This document shows, piece by piece, positions 43,564-55,613 of a stretch of 64,000 nt of DNA. The stretch is from NCBI GenBank assembly GCA_003194525.1, contig NBIV01000007.1, positions 496,001-560,000 of the forward strand, given 5' to 3'. The translations under genes and the position numbers were made by a program. Below the pieces are notes generated by a model. It was given only the letters and a program-made list of their open reading frames with translations, searched no databases and was not told where the DNA came from. The DNA is from Gracilariopsis chorda (taxonomy: Eukaryota > Rhodophyta > Florideophyceae > Gracilariales > Gracilariaceae). How positions within the stretch are numbered: the stretch's first letter is position 1; each line of letters starts with the position of its first letter.

Positions 43564-44709
43564 CCGCCCATAATCTTACTTGTCAAACCTTCCCGGGTGA
43601 TGAAGTTCGTTTGAATTGAGAGATCAAACACGTAGAAAATCATTGTCAAACTGGGCCACGATCGCACCACTTAGCAGGTAGCACTCTTGGCACTTCTGAG
43701 TCAAAGTCGCAATGGAAGAAAAGGATATGAAAGGAGCCGATGTGCTTTGAACATGATGAAAGAATATGCCAGAACAACCCCAACAGAGGTCTGCTTTAAG
43801 TTGTATATCGTGCTGGGCACGCGCCTAAACATAACATTTGCTCAACATTTACGAATCATGCATGAAAATAATCTCTTTCTCAACATTCTTTGCCTAACTT
43901 TCCCTTGATAGCAAACCAAAAAGCACTATTTCAGCGTTCGCCGGCGACACCATACCGCTATCATTCCAAGTTGCTTTCCATTTCAAAGCCAGAGATGCAG
44001 TGGAGGAGAGGCAGACTTATCTTTCATGCCTAACTCATTCTTCCTCGCCGAGCTATTCTCAGCATTACATACTGTTTAACTACCGCAAACAGCTCGAGCA
44101 CGGGCAGAAACATGGCGAGCGTTAGGTTTCTTATTCAAGCACAATCGACGTACGGCACGTTCCGATGCGAGGCTTTTCAGATGGCGCACTTCTGCTTCTG
44201 TTTCGGGCTCATTCCGACGACGTTCGCGTTCCATCAACACATCTAAAACCGCGAGGCGGTAACATGGCTGCCATGTTTTGTGTTGATCTTAACTGCTCCA
44301 CTCTCTAGAACTGTTGCACCACCTGCCAAAGCCCTACTCTGACTGTCAAATGACTTTATTATCTTCTACAAGTGTTCTTTAGAACAGCAGTCGCCTTCAT
44401 TGTTAAACCTGCCTAGGGAAATTGCGATTGCGCTCTGAATACATTAGTTCCAGATTTCCTTATTCTGGAAACCGCTCTGACTGTTTCGAAGAGAACAAGA
44501 AACAGACAGAGCGTCCCGAACATTCCGCACGATGTCAAATGCGTTAATTACCGTCTTGATCCGAGAACTTTTGTGCAATTCACTGCGTGTAGTGGCTTAA
44601 TACAACGAGAAGACTGAAAAATCTAGGGGTTGGAGAATGTGAAACGTGTGAGCTGGAAGAGCGACGAAAATGATTCTGTTGTCCCAAAGAATTTGCAAGC
44701 TCTTGAAAT
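43564..44709. other. Unassigned region between Tc1-B and Copia-2
   Basis: No gene is seen. An 8-bp palindrome with a one-base centre (AACATGGC-T-GCCATGTT) lies near 44270-44286. The 5' LTR of Copia-2 is expected here but was not recognised. Confidence 0.4.
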
Positions 44710-47700
44710 GTGAGGACTTTTATATCCGTCGAAGATAAGACGAGAATACATGCTGCTGCTTTGCTAGGCTGTGCATACCACAAAGCCTCAGGTCGCCGCT
44801 GCAACCACAAGGACCAACTATGCAGAGATCCGAATCATCCCAAGTTAAGGACAAACAAAACCCAGGCACCACAGGCACACTTCGCACAGACCAGCCACCC
44901 GTATCCCCTCTACCAATATCAGACTGTCCCGCAGCAACCTATTTACGACCCTGCGGCATTCCTTCCTCCTCTCTAAAAGAACCAAAACAAGAAGTTAGCA
45001 CTGACCATGAAACAGCATCAACTGGTAGGTACATTCTCGAGAGCTTACCCGACCCATGTCATCAATCACACCTCTCAAATGATCCCCCTCACCATCAAAC
45101 TTCTGACTCAATCCGCCAGCAATGAGCAGACCCAGTGCACGTAAAGTGGGATAATCCCGCTCGACACGAACAGGAATAAGGTTCTCGTCACCAAAGCCGT
45201 AGCCAATCCACGCCTGCACCACAACATTCTCTCCATTCAAGATCTTGCTCATCGCCATGGAAAGGTGATACTTACCTCCACCACAGGCATTATCCTGGAC
45301 ACATCGAAAACACCTCTACTAGTACTCGCCACAGCCCTATGGAACGGGGCTCATTACAAATTCACAAGCACGGCCATAAACAACATCTTGGCCGACAAGG
45401 CAAGAACCCTTCCACGTCCTCGACACAAAACCCCCGCCCCAACATCGGCAACTCCAAACCAAAACTAAACCCAAACCACAATTCAACTGCCACAAGCTCT
45501 CAACAGAAAGAAAATACCCCCCCTCTGTCATCACACAACCCACATCCACGAGAAACGTCGCCTTTCTCAAAACCCAGCACAATCCCATTCCGTCCAAGAC
45601 ACCTTCTCCCATCCACCGACCCAACCTCCAGTGGCATTTAAAACTTAATCAGGCGTACCCAGGAAAACTGGCCACCACAGCCAAACAACGCCTACCACGC
45701 ACGATACCCCACAACTTCCAGTACGGCAGAATCACCTGCAGTGCATGCCAACACGCCAAAATCTCACCAGCACAACACTGGCCCAAACGCCAGAGCTGTT
45801 CTATAGAAGCCTATGTCAGCTCCAACGCTTGTGGACCAATCAAACCAACATCCTTCCACAGCAACAATCACATGCTATTAATTATCTGCGCCACAATAAA
45901 GATCTTATTTGTCCACTTTCTCAACGAAAAGGAAGGAAATCTGAGCATACATAGACCAGACACTGCACCACATTCAGAAACACATGAGACACCCTCTTCA
46001 GGGCGTTCGGAGCGACAATGCTAGAGAGTATAATTCGTCTGTAATCTACACCATATACGCTAAACATGGCATCAACCTCCATCTCCGAACACCTCATCAA
46101 CCACAAGAAAATGGAATCGCAGAACCATTGAACCGAACTATGATGGGATCCGTCCGGGCATTCCTCACCACAGCCAAACCAAGCGATGTGCATTGGGATG
46201 ACGCAGCCCGGGACACGGTATTCAAGTACAATTTGCTCCATCACGAGACAACCAAAACATTTCCATACCAGCTCTGGTACAACAGCCAACCAGACCTCCG
46301 CCACATGTAGGTCTTCGACGAGCTCGGCGCCATTCTAGTATATGCTCCTAGAAAAAAAAAGAACCCAGAGCAGATCTGGGCAAATACATGTTCGCCACCT
46401 CGCTAGCTCATACAGGTGTTCTAAATCTCCGCACCAGCACCAATCAAAAAACCAGAGGTAGAGACTTCCGTCAATACCAAAGGACCAGTGATCCAACCAA
46501 CAAAATAACCACTGCGTTCACAGCAAGGCATCCCAAAAAACAACCAATCCCCACAGACAGCAAAGTAGACACCTCCCCTCCGGCCAACATGGCGCAAGCA
46601 AGACTATACCCTGACTCGAGACAGTGGCAAACAGCACACGACACCGGGCTTACCAATCTTGACGCACATGAGAGCATCCAATGGCTAACAGCCGATTTCA
46701 CCCCACTAACCGAAGCAATCATACCTCTCATGATGCATTATCGCTATTAACCATCCGCCGAAAGCCACATCATCCAACAGAAAGCACGGTGTAACTTAAG
46801 AGGGGATCTGAGGAAACCCAGACTTCATTATAATCCCAGCCACACAACCACCTTCACAGCCGACCAGACCACACAACACATGCTGACTACGCTTCATGCA
46901 GCTTTCAACCTACCACTAGAACAATTTGACATTAAGTCGGCATACCAACAAGAGAAATATGCACATGATTCCCCGATCTACGTGAAACAAATGCCTCGCT
47001 TCGACGGAACATACAACCATGCCCGCAAATATGGCTAACTCATAGGTAACTTATATGGATCTCCACCAGTAGCCTACTACTACAATCAGGCACTGCAAAA
47101 ATTCCTCACCTCGCTACATTACACAAGATCGGAACACGACCCATGCCTCTATACCAAGATGACCTCAAACGGATACATCATTGTGAGCACCACCATTGAT
47201 GACTTCCTTGTTCCAGCCTCCAACCACACATTAATCGACACACTATACGAAGAACTTCTCCGAAAGTACAAAATCAAACGACTTTGCTCACCTACAAGAT
47301 TCCTTAACTGCACCATTACAAGGCCATCCCAAGGCACAAACATCTCTCAACCGGAGGCAATCAATGCGATACCCCAACAAACCGGACTGCAGAGCTGCAA
47401 CTCCCCACATACCCCTTACAATAACCTCAAAGTCCTCGACAAACACCCACCTACCGAAGCGCTATCAAGCAAGGAGGCCACCAGGTACCGTCAAATCCTC
47501 GGCGAAATCCGGTAGATCACCGATAGCATCCGCCCCAACATATCCTACGCTACCAATAAATTAGCACAACACATGTCAAAACCCCAGGTCCATCACCAGC
47601 AGAGCTTAAAAACACTACTAAGTTATCTGAAAGAAACCCAAACGTATGGTGTAATGTTCAAATCCACCAAGAAATCATCACAGCACCCTCTCACAGTGTA

Positions 47701-48186
47701 CAGTGACACCGATTTCGCTAACGAAAGAAATCGAAAATCAATCACGGGAACGGTTCACTGCATCAATGGGACCCCCATTTCTTGGACGTCACGCAAGCAA
47801 AACATCGTAGCTCTCTCTACCACGGAACCCGAATATATCGCAGCGAGAGACACTACACGTCATATTATATGGATCCTCAAACTTCGGGGTGACGCCCAAA
47901 TTGGCAAAAATGGTGCCACACCACACCACATCGATAACCGCTCGGCCATGCTCATCGCCGAAAATCAAGCTCCAACAAAACAGCGAAAGTATGATGACAT
48001 ACGCTACCACTTCTTTCAGCATCATGTCTCGAGTAATACTATTACCATTCACCGCATTCCCACCGTTGACATGAAGGCAGATATTTTTACAAAACTCCTT
48101 CACAGGGACCATTTTCTAACCTTTCGCAACGAATTACAAGTCAAACCTAAGCAAAATCAAAATTGAGACACATCAACCGGGGACTG
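44710..48186 (+). mobile_element. Decayed second Copia retrotransposon (Copia-2)
   Basis: Plus-strand remnants run in Copia order. A possible gag end lies at 44710-45100. The protease-to-integrase linker ends in NPRLHHNILSIQDLAHRHGK at ~45200-45250. A GAG-pre-integrase zinc segment reads WHLKLNQAYPGKL ... CSACQHAK (~45630-45770). The integrase core is at 45984-46310 (QGVRSDNAREY; PHQPQENGIAEPLNRTM). RT is at ~46780-47515 and RNase H at 47573-48166. A putative polypurine-like stretch ends at 48186, followed by TGTCAAACACC, a plausible 3' LTR start. No paired LTR was found. The sequence is AC-rich on the plus strand, unlike Copia-1. Confidence 0.8.
46388..48166 (+). pseudogene. Copia-2 reverse transcriptase-RNase H
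   Basis: One frame, interrupted by TAA or TAG near 46748, 47036 and 47513, carries RT motifs DIKSAYQQEKYAHDSPIYVK, GNLYGSPPVAYYYNQAL and the active site STTIDDFLVPAS (DD retained). It goes on to RNase H (VYSDTDFANERNRKSITGTV; ALSTTEPEYIAARD; IDNRSAMLIAEN). The end MKADIFTKLLHRDHFLTFR is the conserved Copia C-terminus. Confidence 0.88.
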
Positions 48187-48318
48187 TCAAACACCACCTC
48201 TCCTTGATGTGCCACATTTTTTTGTCAAACATCATAGCATTACAGTAACAACACAGAATATAAGTGATCTCACGACGACGACAAAGAAACGTAAACAGTC
48301 AGTGCCACTCACTCACAT

Positions 48319-48617
48319 TTATAACTGTTTTGTAGCTATAAGTACAGATCAGGTGTACGTGTTCGACAGGCTACTAGGGGTTTTTATATCTACCTAATCA
48401 CTACCTCCGTTTCAGATCTGGAGAGCGAGAACGGTCTGGTACAGTGCGCGAAACGATAATAAATACACCCTACTGTGCTTTCTTTCTCGCCACCTACCAG
48501 ACCATTCTAGCACTCCCAACCAGAAACCTAGGTAGTGAATAGGGAGATATAAAAACCCCCGGTCGCCTGTCGAACACGTACACCTGATCTGTACTTATAG
48601 CTACGAAACAGTTATAA
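48319..48617. repeat. 299-bp foldback (long inverted repeat)
   Basis: Arms of about 130 bp (48319-48440 and ~48490-48617) are inverted copies. The outer ~55 bp match almost perfectly (GTTCGACAGGC, CAGATCAGGTGTACGT). Identity falls toward the centre. The right arm lies within the left terminal region of Tc1-A and the left arm lies outside it, ending at the TA target. Confidence 0.9.
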
Positions 48618-50084
48618 ATACACGAAACAACAATAAATACACTTTACTTTACGTGCATCTACGCATAGCTCAGTACTTAGTAGCACTCCCCTTCTTATCC
48701 ATAACAGCAAGGAGCCTTCTCGGTATAGACCTGTACAGCTGTTGAAGATAATCTCCAGCTACATCGTCCCATACAGCAGTGATAGCGTCCTTAAGATCAG
48801 ATACATTATTGTACTACTTTCCACGTGCATAAACACGCCTAGCCATAAGTCCCCACACATTTTCAATAATGTTCAAATCCGGGGACTTTGCAGGCCACGG
48901 TAGAACGCGTATATTCTTGGTACGTAGCCAGTTCCTTGTGTAGATAGAGGTATGAATGGAAGCATTATCCTGTTGAAAGTGCCAAGTCCGTTCTTCACCG
49001 AACACACCACCTACCCATGGTAGTAGATTAGACTCTAGTCCCTCACAGTACTTTGTAGAATTCTTATTTCCAGTAATAAAAACCAAAGGACAGACTCCAT
49101 AGAAAGATATTGCTCCCCATATCATAACCGATTCTCCTCCATTTTGACGCTTAGAAAATCGTTGAGGTTCCTTTCGAAGATCATGCCAATAGTATGCGAA
49201 ACCATCCGGTCCATCTAGATTAAACTTCTTCTCATCGCTGAAAATTACCTTGCACCAGAAATAGTCCCCACGAGATATATTCTGACGTGCGTATTCTATG
49301 CGTGCAGTTTTATGCTTCTGAGTCATTAATGGACCGGTTTCCATTTTGCGATATTGAAGATGTTCACATTGAGATAGTAATTGCTGAACTCTTCGCACCC
49401 CGATGGGTAAATTAAGCGAAGATTTTAGTTGAGAAGCAGATTGAATGCCTTTGGAGGCTTCCCTTAGTAGTGCTCTCTTCTGTTGCACTGACATTTTGGA
49501 CTTTTTCCTGACGTTTCCATGCGGTTTAGATGTTGTTTTGCGTCTGAGTGCTGATTATACTGCTCCTAGAGAGCGGTAAATAGTGTCAGCAATTTGTCGA
49601 AGAGACATTCCTTCATGTCTCAGGGCATGAATCTGGCCGAGTTCGAACTCAGAAAGATGAGGGCCTTGAGCCATGTTTGGTTTGGCAAAAGACTGGGCAA
49701 ACGTCGTCAAGATATGACAAACAACTGTTTATTTGATGGTGCTAAGTATCTAGGGAACGGCTAAGGTGGTTTGAATATGGCGCGGTTTTTGTGGAAGTGT
49801 TTTTATTTTTGTTTCGTGTATTTATCACTGTTTCGTAGGGTGTAGAGAAGTTTTTTATATTGGTAAAGTGACATTCTGCCTGGTGCAAAGTTGTGAGTTA
49901 CAGGGTTGGTTTAGGAGTAAATAGCCTCTACATTTACTAAGGCTACATGGCCACAAACGGAGAGCAAGACGCAAAGTCTTTAAGAGTGCTGCGTGTATTT
50001 AATGTTGTTTCGCGGACTGTATGTGGCGGGAAAAACAGCAGAGTACAGTACTGTAGGGTGTATTTATTATCGTTTCGCAGAATG
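48442..50084 (-). mobile_element. Tc1-like DD34E transposon (Tc1-A), 1643 bp
   Basis: Flanked by TA on both sides (48440-48441 and 50085-50086). The ends share a perfect inverted 26-bp motif GCGAAACGATAATAAATACA(CCCTAC) at 48448-48473 and 50053-50078. A second inverted motif of 43 bp with 40 matches lies inward at 48601-48643 and 49796-49838. This two-motif terminal structure is like the IR/DR ends of Tc1 elements such as Sleeping Beauty. A further related TA-CAGTCCGCG site lies at 50019-50021 inside the right end, corresponding to the left terminus of Tc1-B. The single gene is on the minus strand. Confidence 0.88.
48670..49674 (-). pseudogene. Tc1-A transposase, two nonsense codons
   Basis: 334 codons from ATG at 49672-49674 to TGA at 48670-48672, the usual Tc1 length. 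An N-terminal paired-like HTH (LSEFELGQIHALRHEGMSLR) is followed by the DDE catalytic core. D1 is in FSDEKKFNLDGPDG, D2 in QQDNASIH, and E in SPDLNIIENVWG exactly 34 residues after D2 (DD34E). The frame is uninterrupted except for TAA at 49555-49557 and TAG at 48814-48816. At both places Tc1-B has a Gln codon (CAA and CAG), so each is a single C-to-T change. There are no frameshifts, so inactivation was recent. Confidence 0.92.
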
Positions 50085-50277
50085 TAGGATGTATTTGCTG
50101 AGTTGTACAACTAGCCACAAGGCGTTTCCCATTCGACAGACAAGCCTCTCTATCCTCATAAATGTGTGTGTTGAAAGAAAAAAAAGCAGTTTTCTTACTT
50201 CCGGTCGCTCCGTTTTCGTTGATATATTCGTTCTCTTATACTAGAGCAGTCATCGCGCGAGGTCTGTCTAACTTTCA

Positions 50278-51440
50278 TTGCAGGTTTCAAACACCTTCCC
50301 AACATCCCAATACCACGCGTTAATTATACTTGCAATAGAGCCATCTAATGGAGATGTTTTGCCTATGGCGATATACAACCGTGGCCGTGTTGCTAACGAG
50401 CTCCACGAACTCGAACATGCTACGAAGACGCCTTCAAAATTTTACACAATAACCTCCATGCACTATCTGGGTTCTGAGCCTCTTGAGTGCATCGTAAAGA
50501 TATTCAAATTCACTGGAGAAAAACGGCACACTGTGCTAGATTTTGGGGCCGGATACGCTGGAGATGCAGTGTGATTGCTGAACGTGGTAAAGGACTCGTG
50601 GAGGTTGTGTGCGTGGAGAAGCAATCCCATATACACTCTGAAAGTGAACGCATCACACAAATGCTAGAAACCTACGGTGCTGAGAAAGAATAAAATGGAT
50701 GTATTAAACATATCTGTGAGGACATAGTCAAAACTGGTACTACTGTCCAAAATGCCCCGTTCGATCATGCGTATTACGTTCTAGTGATATTGCACATAAG
50801 AGATCGCACAGCTGCGTTCAACAGCATGAGAAAGCACCTGAAACCGGGAGGTACGTTATAGGTAGAGGACTTCTACGCTAAGGAGGAAATGACAGACGAG
50901 GAAAGGAAAGAACTGGAAAAGATTGTTGCATGCCCTTATTTGCCAACTGAAAGTCAATATCGTCATGATCTCGCCTGTGCTGGGTTTGTTAATGTGGAAT
51001 GGGAGGATATGACAGAGCGTTGGACTTAGTTGACGCAAGCTCGACTTAACGCATTTCGTGGAAGTCGGGAACACCAGGAAAAAATCCACGGTGGGGCAGC
51101 AGTGCGAGATCTGGAACTATTCTTTTCTACTATTCCGAAGTTGTTTACCTCTGGAAAGCATGGCGGCGTACGGTACTTTGGTACCCGAAGCTCAGACAAC
51201 TAACACTCATTCATACTCTCTCTACAATGGCCGCTGTATGATTCCGTCAACCCACTGACAACTTCATTTCTCGAAGCCATGTTGCTAGAGAAAGTGAAAC
51301 TGTGGCGCTCTGTAGGGTTGCGACTGAAGGGTGGATGGGTCTTGGATGGTCGTCGAGAAGGTAAGGAAGGAGAAAAGGCACAGACATACGCAATCGTAAT
51401 GGTGCTACAGTACTGGGACTATGCCATCCCATTGCAATGA
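50278..51440 (+). pseudogene. SAM-dependent methyltransferase pseudogene
   Basis: The class I methyltransferase glycine-rich motif VLDFGAGYAGDA lies near 50537-50570. A one-base frameshift follows at ~50571, and the fold continues with VEVVCVEKQ (acidic loop, motif II), FDHAYYVLVILHIRDR (motif IV region), LKPGGTL and VEDFYAKEEM. The same frame goes on to SFLEAMLLEKVKLWR and YWDYAIPLQ at TGA 51438-51440. In-frame stops are TAA 50691, TAG 50859, TAG 51027 and TAA 51201. All fit single transitions from CAA, CAG or TGG, and the surrounding residues are intact. The N-terminal MAIYNRGRVANEL segment resembles UbiE/sarcosine-type small-molecule methyltransferases of algae. A good 3' splice site (TAACTTTCATTGCAG, ending 50283) precedes the coding part, so upstream exons may be missing. 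Confidence 0.75.
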
Positions 51441-51479
51441 GACACGCCATCTCCAGTGACTGCAACCGTTATAGACACA

Positions 51480-51562
51480 CGTACACATAAATAGCCTTTC
51501 TTCTTCTTCTTCCTTATTGTAGGTTCAGGATGCCTGATTGCGGCACGCTGATAGTAGTTTCT
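51480..51562 (-). pseudogene. LINE 3' end (left part, severed by Gypsy-3)
   Basis: On the minus strand this segment continues the reading frame of the LINE fragment at 56756-57250 across the Gypsy-3 insertion for about 15 codons (TTISVPQSGILNLQ) to a TAA. It then runs into an AAG-repeat-rich 3' tail (CTTCTTCTTCTTCCTTATT on the plus strand near 51493-51516). Removing Gypsy-3 and one TTTCT copy restores the frame exactly. Confidence 0.8.
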
Positions 51563-51925
51563 TGAAACATTGATGGTGTACTTTACTGAGTTCTTTCGAT
51601 GCCTCCTTTTCTTCTCGACCAAAAAGAGGCCTCTGGGGGCTATTTGAAGGGGTGAAGCTCGCTGTCGGCACAGCGTCATCGCAGTGTTCAGTCCATATGG
51701 CGTGTCAGACAAACTACCGTTTGGCCGGAGCTCGACGCAATTCAAAACCTCGGTAAAATTAACTGTTATAGTAAGTACTGTAGCCAAAAAACTAGCACTA
51801 GAATCCAGCTTGGAGAGGCAATTATTTCAAATCCCAGGTGAGAGGCCCACTTATTATACATACATTCTCACCCCTCCACTCACTGAAAGGTAATAATTGC
51901 TGGTTGTCAACATCCGTACGTTGCA
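51563..51925 (-). repeat. Gypsy-3 3' LTR (363 bp)
   Basis: Direct repeat of 56394-56755, with shared landmarks GGAGCTC-ACGCAATTCAA and CATCCGTACGTTGCA (end). Preceded by the TTTCT duplication. Confidence 0.93.
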
Positions 51926-52217
51926 CTCTTGGCACCTACCACCCTATTGACGTCCTCGTCAAGCTTATAACCTTTCAATGTAAATGGCAAAGCAAATTAT
52001 GCTCCAGAATTTAATCTCGAAACGCGGCCATCAATGTGCCGTCCTTGTCTACAAAATCTGTAGTTGGTTGCCATGTTGCATCGTGCTGGGGAGCATTCTT
52101 CAACAATGTTAACCATTGGTATTCTCTTCCACGTTTTCCATGGTTAAAAATGCGATACAATTCATGTAAGGGTGTGTCTTCGTCTGCGCTGATAGGGACT
52201 GTATTTGAAGGAAATGG

Positions 52218-53669
52218 CTAAGACATTTCACTTGGCTGCTCCACAAATGGCCTTGTCATGGACACATGCACAACTGCGTGCGTTTTGATGTGTGGCAGGT
52301 AGTCCAGTCGTACACCATTCTTTCCAATTAGCTCCGTTATGGGATATGGTCCAAAATGCCTAGCAGTAAACGTATCTTGTGGTTGACTACGAGAGTAGAA
52401 GTCCTTGAAAAGCTTCCTTGAAACCATGACCCTATCTCTTCTGCGATAGTCCGGCAGACGGGCTATTCACAAGGCTCCTGAACTTTGCTTCGCTTTTGCC
52501 ACTCGATGAGAGTACTGTGCATCTTCGAGAACTGAACGCAAACGCTGGCGAAACGTCTGTAGAGATTCAATAGAACTTTCCCGAGAGCTTATCTAATCAA
52601 GAGGGGCCCTAGGTTTCCAACGTAGTTCCACTTCAAATGGTGATAGGCCAAGATCTTCTGATAATGCAGAGTTTTACGCAAAGTCAGCTGTAGGAAGCAA
52701 AAGATCCCAGTCGTTCAGCTGATAAGAGCAGAAACACCTTATGTAGTTCTCAACGATTCTGTTCATTACTTCAGATGCCCCATCTGTTTGTGGATGTCGT
52801 GCAGAAGAGATGCGTAACTAAACACCACAATACTCCATTAAGTTTCTCCAAAACCTCGAGATGAACATAGGATCTTTATACGAAATAATTGCGTCAGGAA
52901 ACCCATGGTGGTGGAAGATATTATGAAAGAACGCTGTCGCAACATCCGGAGCCGAATCTGTATCTTTAGAAGGAAGAAAGCGAACTCTCCTCGATAGACG
53001 ATCAACCCAAGTTGTGATACAGTCATATCCTCTGGGAGTCCTCGGTAGCTTAGCAATGAAATCCGTCACAATTAGGCCCCATCGTCTTGTCGGAATTGGA
53101 AGAGGCGTCGGGTCACTAAGCGGCTGTCCGCAGTGATCTTTCTGCTGCTGATATATCTGACAACCATCACAGTACCGACGAACATTCTTTGTCTTGTGGT
53201 TCCAATGAAAATTCGTAAGGCAATCCAGAGTTTTTGTAAAGGCAAAATTTCCACCCGTCTTCATATCATGCAAAAGCTCGAACACGCTTCTCCTAGCAGA
53301 TTTTGGGAGGCAAAGTTTGACTTTATAAAGAAGCTTCCAACCATCCAATCGAAATGATGGGAGCAGATATTCAATTTTCCTACGCTGCTTAGGATCCGAT
53401 GGCATGTTTCCTTCAAGCGCTAAAAGTATTGATTTTAGTAATGGATCCGAAGAATAACCTCCAATGACTTCTTGCAATCGATCAATATTTGTCAGATCAC
53501 AGCAGATGTTAGTAACAGACAAACGGACCGGAATTCGTGATAATGCATCACCAAGAACATGAATTCTTCCCAGGTGTAGACAAACATCACGATTATTGAA
53601 TGAAGCCAACACTTCTAACCATCGAGCTTCCCTTCTGAACTCATTCGTCTTGGTTAGGAAATATTTCAT
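52218..53669 (-). pseudogene. Gypsy-3 integrase
   Basis: 52818-53669 contains the end of RNase H (VHVLGDALSRIP-like VLGDALSRIP), the zinc region (HDMKTGGNFAFTKTLDCL ... YCDGCQIYQQQK) and the catalytic core beginning LIVTDFIAKLPRTPRGYD. The second catalytic position reads DAIISYKDPMFIS where ISDRDPRF is usual. 52218-52427 in another frame is the C-terminal HFGPYPITELIGKNGVRLDY segment (GPY/F). Confidence 0.88.
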
Positions 53670-53705
53670 TACTTGATTATCAGTGAAGACATCGTACGTG
53701 GAACC

Positions 53706-54628
53706 CTAAAGATAGCAGCAAAAACGTTGGAACAAAAATATGAGACCCAGTAGTTCTCGCTCATTGGCAGTGTAGTTCTGTTCCGAACGTGTCAGCTTCC
53801 TTGAAATATATACAATAACACGATCGTTCCCCTTGCTGTAGAGCTGCGTTAATGTAGCTCCCACTGCCGTTTGTGATGTGTCAATATGCAAACAAAATGT
53901 CTCAGACCAAATTAGGGGTTTAAGGACAGGCGCTGTTGTTAATGCACGCTTCATGTCATCAAAAGACAGCTCTGCTTGAACTCCTTAACCTCTTATGCCC
54001 ACATTCTTTTGTGTCAAGGCAGTTTTGGGACCTGCATGCTTGAAGAAGTCCTTGATAAAGCGTCGGAAAAACTGGACAAGACCCAAGAAGTTTCGAAGTG
54101 GGGTCAAAGATCGTGGGCGTGGCCAGTTCTTGACAACCTCCCCCTTTGCAGGACTGAGTTGAACTCCCTCGTTGCCTACAATCAATCCCAGAAATGTCAT
54201 TTCGCAAGTCATAAATTGGCACTTCTTTGGCGATTCATACAGCCTATGTTTACGGAGACGTGTAAGTGCCGCTCGGATGTGCTCTAAATGCTCTTCGCGG
54301 GTGTCACTGTATATAAGTCAGTCATTAATATATACTGCGAAGAAAGCATCAAAGAAATCATGCATGACTCGGTTCATTAACGACTAAAAGGGGCAGGGGC
54401 AATACGTCGACCCATAGGCCTAACCATGTACTCTAATGGCCCATACTTAGTGTTGAATGCCGTCTTCACAATGTCTTTCGCCCTCATTCTGATCTGGTGA
54501 AACCCTTTCTTCAAATCCGGCTTTGAGAAGTACTTCGCGTATTCCAAACGGTCAAACATCTCATCGCAGCGGGGGAGAGGAGCTTTATAACGCTTGGTAA
54601 TGCGATTCAAGGTTCGATAATCAACCAC
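53706..54628 (-). pseudogene. Gypsy-3 reverse transcriptase and RNase H
   Basis: 54377-54628 has the RT palm (DYRTLNRITKRYKAPLP, FSKPDLKKGFHQIRM, TAFNTKYGPLEY). 53985-54212 has the connection (FLGLIVGNEGVQLSPAKGEV, RNFLGLVQFFRRFI). 53706-53954 has RNase H (FCLHIDTSQTAVGATLTQ, IVYISRKLTRSEQNYTANER). The segments are in different frames. The YxDD box is damaged near 54330. Confidence 0.88.
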
Positions 54629-55057
54629 TTCTCGAGGGGGTCTCCTTGGTTACTTTACAAAGAACAAAGGAGAACCATATAGAGATTGACTGTGACAAAT
54701 CTTTCCACTTTTTGAGAGCTTCTCAATATATTCTTTAACGGCTAGCAGTTCCGACGGAGACAACTAGTATGATGGCCTGTATGGAGGAGACGAATCAGGA
54801 GATGTTCAAATTTCATGATCAACGTCCCTCTGGGGAGGGAGACCATCAGGAAGTTACTCTTGGAACAAATCCGCGAATTCCATCAGTATTTCACGCAAAT
54901 CATTCTCATCTGTGTTCAACAGCTGTGACTTTGAACAACCCATATTACGTTCCCCCCTTGACGGTGTTACATGAAATATAGTTTTTGTAGACTTAGGTTT
55001 CCGTAAATGCTTCCGAAACTTCTTCACCTCAATATTGGTTATGGTTAAGGTTTGTTG

Positions 55058-55474
55058 TCACTGTACCAGATTCCTTTGAAGACTTTTCCCTGAGACCTCC
55101 AAAGTTCTCTTGCTATAGTCTACGCTAGGCTTAGCTTGAACATGCCATGGCCTTCCCAAAAGTACATCATAACGGCAATCTGCTACAACCCACTGCGAGG
55201 TATACTTATATTCTCCAATCTGGACTGTTCCGTGTAAACATTCCGTACTGATTTCATTTGAATCGCCCTTTGAATGGGTTGTACTCATTATTGTAGCAGA
55301 CAATCTCAAGTTATTCCTATGTTGCTCAATAAAATCTCTTGATACAACGTTGGTATTACACCCGTCATCCTTAAGAATTTGTGCATAATTCCCTTGAAAG
55401 GTACCCTGAAACAAAAACAATGGAGCGCAAGGAACATCAGGTATTCGAAAACCTTCCTGGTTTTCTATCGACAT
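55058..55474 (-). pseudogene. Gypsy-3 protease
   Basis: A retropepsin-like fold. AQILKDDGCNTNVVSRDFI stands where DSGAxxNxIS is expected (Asp retained, DDG), and DCRYDVLLGRPWH corresponds to the ILGxDWL flap-distal motif. The variation is large enough that activity is doubtful. Confidence 0.7.
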
Positions 55475-55613
55475 ATTTCCACAAAGAGCAGGTCCTCCTG
55501 ACTTACACTTCTTCTTTCCAAGAGGACCGTTTAGTTTTACGAGCTATCCGAGTCTACATGATCAACAACAGATTCAACATCACTACCTTCTAAATTCATA
55601 ACACTACCGCGCG

